Shown in pieces: positions 54,772-64,000 of a DNA stretch of 64,000 nt. The DNA is from Asterias amurensis. Lineage: Eukaryota > Echinodermata > Asteroidea > Forcipulatida > Asteriidae. The notes beneath the pieces were generated by a model. It was not told the origin of the DNA and searched no databases. It saw only the letters and a list, made by a program, of their open reading frames with translations. The translations under genes and the position numbers were made by a program. Where the stretch lies: contig NC_092666.1 in assembly GCF_032118995.1 (NCBI RefSeq), positions 10,614,501 through 10,678,500 on the forward strand, given 5' to 3'. Position 1 is the first letter of the stretch. Each line of letters opens with the position of its first letter.

Positions 54772-55186
54772 TTAAAGGCAGTGGGCACCATTGGTACCAA
54801 AATAAGTGTTAGCATAACAACTTAAAGTAAACTCTGTGGTAAAGAGCCGCAATGGAGAGATGTTGATAGTATAAAACATTGTGGGGAACGGTTCCCTGTG
54901 AAGTAACGTAGTTTTTGAGAAAATGGAAATTTCTCACATAAAATATTTAAATTTGATTTTGAGGAGACCTCAGAGTTAGATTTTGAGGGCTCGAAATCAA
55001 GTATTTCAAAGCAAACAACTTGTGCGACAATGGTGTTTTTTCTTTCGTTATTCCCTCGCAACTTCAACGACCAATAATTGAGCTCAAATTGTTACAGGTT
55101 TGTTATTTTGTGCATAATGTTGAGATAGGCCTACACCAAGTGAGAAGACTGGTCTTTGACAATACCACTATAGTGTCCAGTGTCCG
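54772..55186. mobile_element. TTAA-MITE
   Basis: TTAA-AGGCAGTGGGCACCATTGG at the left, CTATAGTGTCCAGTGTCC at the right, central TGAGGAGACCTCAGAGTTAG / TTTTGAGGGCTCGAAATCAA stem. Confidence 0.7.
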
Positions 55187-56577
55187 CCCGGTCCGTATTA
55201 GCCGGAACTGAACCGGGTTTCAATTCACAAATAGATTGTTAATCTTGATGACCGTATGTTGATGGGCCTAATTTCATGGCTCTGCAGATCTGCTTACCGT
55301 TAGCAAAGAATAATGCGTTTATGGAAGCAGGGAAACTAGCGCTTACGTCAAGCGTATTTTGTAGCACACAATAAAGAGAATGGTGATCGTAATATAAGCA
55401 TAAGCATGCAGAGCCATGATGAAAGTTGGCCATGTTCCCCCATGCTCACATACAGTACGTCTGCTTAATGTCACATTATTGTGTGACTTTATGCAAATAG
55501 CGCCCTCTATTTTATTGACAATCAACAAGGCAGACTAGTCACCTGTAAAGATAAAGATAATTCCGGGTTCATGTATAAAAATGTAGGTCAGATTTAGCTG
55601 CGAATCTTCAGAACCATGTTGACATGTGAACTGATGCGAGATCAAAGGTGATCATGTGCGCTCTCTGGCGTAACTCACTACCTTCGAAGTTTGACGTCAG
55701 GGTGTCACCAGGCTACCAACATGGCTGCGAGCAGAATCTAGTTTGAGCATGGAGGAATAATTCCACCAAAAAATAACTATTAAAAAAGAAGAATAGTATG
55801 ACTCCTTGGTATTCATATTGGTTATTGTTCAAGTACAGCAGCTGCAAGACATGAAAAAGCCGTCGACATTTACACAAGGAGGCCACTAGTCTTACAACAA
55901 ATCAATCAACCTTTCTTTTTACGTAATAACGCCATTATAGGCCTACGTGGCTATAATATGGATTGCATGGTTTGGTGCACAACTGATTTACTGCATTAAC
56001 AATATTGCAGAAAAACCGCAACCCACACAAATATTTAATAATCAACGCGAAATTGGTGAATAATTAATACAGATGTAATATGAAAGTATTATTCCTTTGG
56101 TTTCGAGTGTGTCAATCGTATGTGTACAGATATACAACAAACTTACTTGTAACATTCATTTCAAAGGATGGTAGCGTTTTTCAGATAATTATCGCCGAAA
56201 ACCCGAACCGGTTTAGTGGCAGGTTGTTTATAGAATACATTCGGATCGTACATATCGTCCACGTGAATTCTGCTAGTAAGTATCGTTTATCAGATTCAGT
56301 TTTCGAAATAACAATTAATGTCTTTTTTTCCATAACAGTAATCATATGTTACTGCGAAGTGCATGCTTTATATAGTATCGAAGGCTGTACATCAGTTGTG
56401 GGTGGTACTTCTAACCAGTCAGCTTCTAACCAAGTGCATTTTTAATGCCATTAATTTTGGTTACCAAACGCTTCCCTTCCCTTTAAATCCACACACGGGT
56501 ATAACGTCACTGGAAATGTACCTGGTACTTCGTATACTTGGTTACTTCTAGATACTCACCGGGAAGTTTAAAGGCAC

Positions 56578-56931
56578 TGTACAGTTTGGGTAAAATAGGC
56601 TGACTCAACATTATTAGCATAAAAACTTACTTGGTAACAAGCAATGGAGAGCTGTTAAGTATACAACATTGTGAGAAACGGCTCCACCTGAGGTAACGTA
56701 TTTTTCTTTTTAGAGCGGGTGTTTTCTCTGATTCTGAGTATGACTTCCCGAGTTTTTAGGCATCTGATGAAAGCAAACACAACTATTGCAACTTCATTAT
56801 TTTCTTACATGCAACTTCGATGACCATTGAGCTCAAATCATCTTCGCAGTTTGGCATATACATGTTGAGATACATTAATAGTGATAATATTGGTCTTCGA
56901 CAAAAATTACCAAACGTGTGTAGGGTCTCTA
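56578..56931. mobile_element. TTAA-MITE, decayed
   Basis: TTAAAGGCACTGTACAGTTTGG at the left; TTACCAAACGTGTGTAGGG at the right. Confidence 0.6.
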
Positions 56932-58639
56932 ATAAACAAAGTTGTGAAAGGGGGGGGGGTTGGGGGACTGAACTCAATCGAACTTTAAAAGAGCCCAACA
57001 GTGCCTAAAAGCATTGTGGTTTGTGGCATTTTGGTGCACTCTTATTCCATGTCTATAACTGTTCAGGGGACGATTTTCACAAAGTTAGTAGAATAATATT
57101 AAAAACTTACGGGTACTCAAAGTCTTAGATCTTTGTGACGTCCACACAAGGGTCAAATTTCAAACTGTACAACAAGCAGAAAATACTCCTTAATAATTAA
57201 ATAACTCGGAATAAGCAGACATGAGCAGGATACCAGTAACACATAGGTTCATGTGACATGCTAGTTTGGCTGGTAACCTTACTCTGGTAAGCATGTTTTT
57301 TTGTGTGTTTTTTGGTTTTTTTTTTGCTTAGCACATTTTTGTGTTAGTAGCTCTATTAGATGGGCCACATGCAATTTTCTTGTTTAAGACTTTAAGCTAT
57401 AGTCCTAGGGTTACCCGAAAGCTGCTTGTAAAACGTGGAAAAGAGAGACATTTTGGGGTGAGAGACGGTCAACCATTTAGCGGCACTCTTCTTTGATCTT
57501 TGATGAAAAACCAATCCATTATTGACAAATAGATTAGACACATTATGGACATTATTACAACAACAAAACATTCCAAAAGATTCCAAGAAATGTTCAGTTC
57601 TTTTGTCATTAATTATTGATAGACGGGTCTTATAATCAAAGATCAAAGACCTTTGAAATTCCATTATAATAGAAAAGTATGTACCAGCCGGTACTTCATG
57701 ATTTTAAAGCATGTCAAAAGACAAATATCCCTATAATAGGCCTCAGTATTTCATGAAGAGCTCACACCAATATTTAGGCTAATCGGAGGGAGCTTGAGCT
57801 AGCACAGGTAGATAGTCCCATTCGACATCTACATCTAATGATAATTTAGGCATGGGATTGGAGACCTTGCATGGTAAGGTATATTTTTATATATTTTTGG
57901 GGGGTTAGTGGTAACACTTTATGTGTATCTAGGAATACTTGTTCTCAGGTTATTATTGTTATTATTAAAAAATAAAAAAATAAAAAACGGTACTAAAGTT
58001 GAGTTCTACTCAATTCAAAAGAACATCATCTACACTTAGAATTATACATTGTGTTACCGCAAGCCATACTCTGCCAATTATATAGCTCACGCTCTTACTT
58101 ATAAATGTCCATTGTTTTTGTTTAATGAAAACAGTTCCCATTATTTCATACTTAAAAGTCACGACTACCCTGCGATTTTACACTGAGGCAAATGATGCTC
58201 TGAACGATAATCCCTGATTTGTTATGTGTACATTTGCAAGTCACAGTTAACAATAATGTTGTCACAGGTTACTGGTTCTCTGGAATGCATATTGTGTACA
58301 CTGATTTGAGCTTAGCATTTCCCGGTTGAATATTAAATGAGACCCAAACCTTTTTGTATGTTGATTTTAATATAATGATAGTTTTTTTTCTGGTGTTCCC
58401 CCTGCTATAATAATAACACAAATCACAACACTATAGCTTAGTGTGATTTATTTACACACCGCCCGTACAGTACCATTGTGACACTGGCAGTTTTCTACTA
58501 GTGGATCTATAATAATGCGGCAATTTTGTGTGATGTCGAGTGAAATTTACGTGCCTCGGACCACCGATTTGCGTCATAACCTAGTTCGTTGCCATAACAA
58601 CTAATAGGGAGTCTCGAGGCACGGCCGCGCCCCCCTCGA

Positions 58640-58966
58640 AGCCTGGAATGACGTCACAAATTGACGTCCGCACGATTTGGAGGAGAAGAAAAAAAAATAC
58701 TACAGTGTGTAGAGAGAAATGTACATCCTATGTGTTATACAGCGGGCCCTACGTACGTAATCAATGGGAACTTGATGGTGAATTTATATAGAAACTCAAA
58801 AGGGAAAAATGTTGTTGTCTCCCGTACGTAGCTGGCTGTTGTTTGGGTGGACTGTGAACAACTGGGACGAGTTGTGACTCTCTGGGCTGTCAGCCTACCT
58901 GGGAAGAAGTGATTTGGGAGCAGTGTGAGGGGCGATTGGAACGCTCTCGGCCACCTTGTTTTCGAG
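58640..58966 (+). promoter_or_regulatory. SIK upstream region: CRE sites and probable non-coding exon
   Basis: A full CRE (TGACGTCA, 58649-58656) and a second TGACGTC (58662-58668) lie about 1 kb before the SIK start codon. Further on, TTTTCGAG|GTAAGAG gives a strong splice donor with exon end at 58966, so a 5'-UTR exon within about 58690-58966 is likely. The region is richer in G+C and CpG than its surroundings. Vertebrate SIK1 is a known CREB target, so the CREs may be functional; that is inference by family. Confidence 0.4.
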
Positions 58967-59607
58967 GTAAGAGGGGGGATGAAAGTACCGGCTTTTGTGC
59001 ACGTACATCCGTAGCATGTGTCGGTGCCTTTCGCCGTGGAAATGACTCAACGGACGGCATGGTGGTGTGTTTGTGTGTGCGGTCTGCCACCACAATTGCC
59101 GTACATCGGGCAGCTGGGTTTGATTGATGAGCAGAACGGCTATCGGTGACAGACTACTACTTTTTATTTACATCGGGAAAAACCCTGACAAAATGTCACT
59201 GAATTGGAAACATTGAATCACCGGAGAGTATGCAGATGCTGGGGATGTTTCCGTCTGTCCAGAGAAAAAAGTTAACAGAAAATGATATTTTATTTAGTGA
59301 GGAGTTCTGGACAGTGGTGCTGTGTGCGAACGGCGTGGAAGACAAAGCAACTGTAAACATCATCAATTGAGAGCTAAGCGAGGAATACAAGCATCTGTTG
59401 GATAGAGCCGGACAGTTCAACAACCTTATTGGCTACAATTTGTTTGCTTCATCAAGAACAAAAATCCTGCTTAAAATTCTTAGGCCAACACTGCTTTAAC
59501 TTACAACATAAAACAACATTTGTTTTATTTTACATACAGTACTCATTTCAATCATCACATCTGTCTCACACCAAACTTTGGATTTTTAGACGCTATTTTT
59601 AATTTAA

Positions 59608-59847
<240 letters not shown>

Positions 59848-60023
59848 TAGTTGGGATAACACAACCCTCTTCCTGACGGCCGGAGGGAGGAGGGTTACGT
59901 TATCGCAACTACCTTCCTCAAGTCAACAATTTTTTATTTTGTTTTTATTTTTTTTAATTTTTTTTTTGGGGGGCGTCAGAATAAGTACATTAATATTAAT
60001 GCTAGTTGTGATTATTGACACCT

Positions 60024-60200
60024 TTAAGCCCGATTCATACTAACTGCGAATGCGATTGCGATACGAATGTTGGCGTCACAAATTTGCAGTGAATTTAGCA
60101 GCAGTTCAGCTCTGCTCAACTCATTTGCAAATATCGCTGCAAAAGGATAGTTGTGACGTCAAATTCACATCGCATTCACAGGAAGTATGAACCGGGCTTT
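60024..60200. mobile_element. AGCCCGGTTCATACTTCC-type MITE, copy 2
   Basis: AAGCCCGATTCATACTAACT then GCGAATGCGATTGCGATACG at the left; ACAGGAAGTATGAACCGGGC at the right. Confidence 0.75.
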
Positions 60201-60414
60201 CAGTCAAATGGGACTATATGGAAATGGTCGCTACAACTACTTTTAAACCCCTGTTCATACTTCACGCAAAGCAAAGGCAAAGCAAGTCTTCTTGCGTCAC
60301 AATTGAACAAACGGTGCATACTAATTATTTGAGTTTGCTTCACGTTTGCTTCCATGTGAAGAATTAATTGTACCTATACTTTATTGAAGTCATCCCCAAG
60401 CCAACCAGGGGTGG

Positions 60415-60540
60415 GTTCACAAAGAGTTAGGACGAGTTACTCCTCCTATCTTAGGACTGGTTAAGTTTTTAATATCTCCTGGGATGGGACTAAGGTCCTA
60501 AGTCTTGTCCCAACTCTTTTTGAAATCGACCCCAGGACCC
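60415..60540. mobile_element. TTAGGACGAGTT-type inverted repeat
   Basis: GGGTTCACAAAGAGTTAGGA at the left and AGTCTTGTCCCAACTCTTTT then TGAAATCGACCCC at the right. A related fragment lies in UGT-C intron 3 (29655-29755). Confidence 0.55.
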
Positions 60541-61886
60541 AAGTCAGTTTGCAAGGAACCTCTTTACAAGCCTTTGCCTACGAGCCTTTACCCTAGGCTC
60601 CTACCACCACCTCAAGTTACAAGTTAGCCCACCTTGTTGGGCTGAATTATGGCTCTCTTGTCAGGACATCACCAGTCTTTACTCTTATGAATGGAATGGT
60701 TGTAGACTACTTTATAAAAGAGAGCCATAGGCCTAACAGCCCAAACATGTGTGCCAAAACTATTTTTGTTCACATCAACGTCTTAGACCCTCAGTACAGC
60801 TGCCATGTCACTGATTTACAATTGTTCAAGCTCAGGAGACCAGGTACCAGTTACACCAATAGTTCATGCATCGCTTATAAGCCGGTCACCCGTTTCTGCC
60901 AGTTTGGGTTGACACCATGTTTCGCTAATTAAAACCACCACATGTGGCTTAATTGTTTTTTTAAAGTATAAACAAAATCACAAAATCTTGCTTAGAAGCA
61001 CAGAAAGATTATCTGGCTCGCCTCCAGAAACAATCACAAGCTATGAGGTTGGCCCTGTCCCCAATTCAACCAATCTGCACATATTTTTAAAGTAGTATTC
61101 AATCACACCCAAAAAACTTGTGCAAACAATTCTTAATGTTTCCCAGTTGACCTTTAAAATCCTCCCCAAAACAACTTCAGACCATGAAATAACCCATGGC
61201 AACCACAGCAATTGCAGTTGTGCAGTGATGCCCTGAGCTTTTGTAGTTGGTGCCCTCTGTGCAAGGTTCCGGAACATCCCATTGTATAGGCCTAGTGGTA
61301 CCCCTTATGAGAGAGGCAAATTAATGTGCCCTTTCAATTGCAAATTTTGAGGCCTGCAACTTTTGGGTAAAATGATCAATACAAAAGGTGCATAATATTA
61401 GAATGGGCCAATTTAGCAACCACCGTTTGAACATCCCGTGAGGGCGCTTTTCTCAATAGTTGTACGTATAAATAATTTTTAATAGTGATATGATTCATTT
61501 CAAATTTTGGAGCTCCGCACACGATTTCTTTCAATTAATGACTTCAAAACACCAATTAATTTTCACTATACTGTGTTTAAAAATAAACACATAGTTATTG
61601 CCAAAAGAATGTCTGCATGGAAATTATTACAATCCGGAGGTCGTGGTTGTTAAACCCCTGATTATTTTAAAATTTACCTAGAGTCAGTGTCCTTTGTGCC
61701 AGTTTTTTACTTGATTTTTTAAATAAAAGGTCGCACCCACTGTGATCCTTCTCTTGTTGGTTCCAAGGTTGTAACATCGTAAATGTGGTGTGATTCCTAG
61801 CTGTACAGCAGTTAACAGGTTGAATGGCTTCTAAATGGCACCCCAAACAAAGATATTTGGCAAAATAGGGAGACCCCTAACAAAGG

Positions 61887-61965
61887 GCTCAATAGCTCAG
61901 TTGGTATGATCGTCCGCGCGTTAATCCAGAGATTGGGACATCAAGTCTCTTTCTTGTAAATTTCT
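61887..61965 (+). mobile_element. tRNA-like SINE head (degenerate)
   Basis: CTCAATAGCTCAGTTGGTAT fits a tRNA D-arm / box A, but the expected box B is degraded. A second box A-like sequence (GAGTGGTCTAGTGGTTAAAA) lies at 62811. Neither folds as a plausible working tRNA. Confidence 0.35.
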
Positions 61966-62625
61966 TTCTTTGTTCGAACCAAAAACATTTGTAAATTTTG
62001 CCGGTCAGATTCCCTTGTTGTGGTTTACTGGTATTATAGGCCTACTTGGTAAATTAATATTTCGAGATATGTTTTTCTAAATCCTATTAAAGCTAGGATT
62101 TGAAACTTGAATTGCCAGAAATTATTGTTATTATTATGATTGTATGGTGGGGAAAAATTCTTTTCTAAGAGAGGTTTTCTATAAAACCATGAAAACAGGA
62201 GTAAGTGTTCGTTTTGAAAAGAACTGGTTGGTCGTAAATATCTCTAGATCTTGGCCCTATAGGCCTACAATAAAAAGGTTGCCCTTTTTGTGAAAGTCTT
62301 TTTTTAACAAAAAGCAAAAAGGTGCTGAGTCATCTATGTGAGATTAAAACTAATTATAGTGGTCAGTTACACCTGTTCTTTATTTCAAAGGATAATAAAG
62401 ACTGGTCTTTACTTTGACCTTTACTGCAAAGGTCAGAAAAGATGCCCTTCAAACTCAAGGTTTATTTATAATTTATAAAAATATATTTTTACAACATCCT
62501 TTTAATCAGGGGTGAGACGGGATAGGTAACTATTTTTAGATTTGTTTCTAAATTAGTTACAAAATTTATGAAACGATCCCACCAATTAATATAATAAATG
62601 TTTCAAACTGGCCTTTAGACCTTTC

Positions 62626-62781
62626 ATGCTGCCTCCATCTTGGTCATGTTCCTCGTATCGAATAACAATAATGAATGCTAAATAATCATTTTGAAAATTG
62701 GAACCAGACTATTTTGTTCTTCCAGCCTCGGTTTGGTAACATTGATATCAATGGGAGAAAGTCAAGATGGCTGCACCATGA
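62626..62781. repeat. Dispersed repeat shared with UGT-D intron 1
   Basis: Partner of 40030-40183; same block order with small differences. Confidence 0.65.
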
Positions 62782-63354
62782 AAAAGGTCTATTGCAACAG
62801 CTGTGCTGAGTGGTCTAGTGGTTAAAAGTGGGTGCAAACAAGTCCCATCTGAGTTGCATTTAAACCATTTTCGAGTTTATTTTTTATAGGATAATTGGGG
62901 TTAGTATTATTTCAAACAATTCTGAGACACATTCAGTGACTTTTTTGATGCTGCAAATTTTTCTTTGCGAATTTGTGACGTCAACATTCGTATCGCATTC
63001 GCATTCGCAGGAAGTATGAACCGGGGCTTTAGTCTATTGCACAACATACATATTGTATCATGAAAAATGTAGGCTCCTACGTACTGTTATCAAGTTACAC
63101 GTGAAATGCTTGTGTCACCAAAATAAGCGAATTTGAAGATGTTTTTCTTGGAGAATGGGAAACTACTTTGCATTGTGTGAATACACTGTAACTCAATATC
63201 ATACTTTGTACATGTTGTAGAATGTACAATAAGTGCAGACTCTTGAGTACACTGTACTTCCAAACCTCACAATCACAGAGAGGGATTGGGTTTTAAAGGA
63301 AAGTATTTTGTGATTTCACTTCATTTTTGTTAAGAGTGTTCCACTAGCCGGGGT

Positions 63355-63689
63355 TACTGTATGGGTAACTACTCAAAATAGTTGTTAGCATAAAAACTTA
63401 CTTGGTATCAAGTAATGGAGACATGTTGATAGTAAAGAACATTGTGAGAAACGGCTCCCTCTGAAGTAACGTAGTTTTCCACAAATCTGATTGTGAGACC
63501 TCAGAATTAGGTTTTGAGGTCTCCAAATCAAGCATCTGAAAGCACACAACTTTGTGTGTCAAGGCTGTTTTTTCTTCATTATTATCTCGCAACTTCGTTT
63601 TCTAATTGAGCTCAAATTTTCTGTTATTTTATGCATGTTGAGATACACGAAGTGAGAAGACTGATATTTGACAATTACCAATAGTATAA
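63355..63689. mobile_element. TTAA-MITE, end-decayed
   Basis: GGGTAACTACTCAAAATAGT, GGCTCCCTCTGAAGTAACGT, a central GAGACCTCAGAATTAG / TTTTGAGGTCTCCAAATC stem and GACAATTACCAATAGT; both termini have drifted. Confidence 0.65.
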
Positions 63690-64000
63690 AAATGGAAAAT
63701 TGTCATCTGAAACTGATTTATAAAGCTCCAGAACGGGACAGTAAACATCTTTACAACAAAGAAAAAAGGAGTCAAGACAAAAACAATATTTTAGACTGTG
63801 CACATGTGCAGTACGACATACTCTTCTTTGAGACAAGTTTAATTTAATTCCATTACAATCACTATTTTACAGATGTTTTGCGCCCCGTTATTTACTGTTT
63901 GTTTCCTTCAATTAATCAAGAACAAATCTCAACACCAGCTGGCAGAGTAGTCTCTAAAACATCAACCAGCATTTCACAGACAGGATCCCCCCTTACAATC

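Larger units (their letters stand above)
42579..58640. other. D-SIK gene-poor region
   Basis: 16 kb upstream of both UGT-D and the SIK gene. It contains many MITEs of at least seven families, a (TTTG)n array, GTAC-rich DNA at 46840-47060 and homopolymer G/C runs. Stretches without an assigned element (for example 49400-49860, 55190-55560, 55740-56560, 57660-58480) show no recognisable coding or RNA feature. Confidence 0.6.

Noticed and set aside
56080-56445. 121-codon ORF
   Set aside because: AT-rich, no recognisable family, and the downstream end carries MITE-like sequence; chance frame is more likely.
57392-57664. 90-codon minus-strand ORF
   Set aside because: Partly palindromic DNA (CTTTGATCTTTGAT / ATCAAAGATCAAAG) and no recognised family.

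Overview
The window is animal genomic DNA: split genes with GT-AG introns, long microsatellites, tRNA-derived SINEs and a very high load of short inverted-repeat transposons (MITEs). The repeat families (TTAA-flanked elements beginning AGGCAGTGGACAC or AGGAACACGTTGCC) and the protein sequences suggest an echinoderm, most likely a sea star. That assignment rests on recognition, not on a search.

Layout. (1) 368-42578 holds a cluster of UDP-glycosyltransferase (GT1 / UGT) genes that resemble vertebrate UGT8, the ceramide galactosyltransferase. Gene A (+) has only its last two coding exons here, because its 5' part lies left of the window. Gene B (+, 8639-14992), gene C (+, 25941-30924) and gene D (-, 42578-35618) are complete. 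Each has five coding exons with identical intron phases (2-0-1-2), and they predict proteins of 551, 557 and 550 residues. C and D converge tail to tail. A, B and D are close paralogues; C is more divergent. (2) 42579-59658 has no convincing gene. It is filled with MITEs, a (TTTG)n array and low-complexity DNA; one short ORF at 53236-53481 is undecided. (3) 58640-59799 is the start of a salt-inducible kinase (SIK) gene on the + strand: a CRE-bearing upstream region, a probable non-coding exon, and the first coding exon with the kinase glycine-rich loop. The rest of that gene lies beyond the window.

How the genes work together. The UGT proteins should be ER-membrane enzymes: N-terminal signal peptide, lumenal GT-B fold, one C-terminal membrane span and a cytosolic KxKxx retrieval tail. 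They would transfer a sugar from a UDP-sugar to a lipid or small lipophilic acceptor. The paralogues differ at the residues expected to read the sugar donor (DQ in A and D, DH in B, NH in C) and at the likely catalytic acid (Glu in B and C, Asp in D), so the cluster looks like one undergoing functional divergence. The SIK gene appears to be an unrelated neighbour.

Repeat biology is the other main content. An internal empty/filled-site comparison shows that the dominant MITE family inserts with TTAA duplication. Two 390-bp foldback copies 18 kb apart differ at one base. A SINE has landed on the exon 4 splice donor of gene A and duplicated it.
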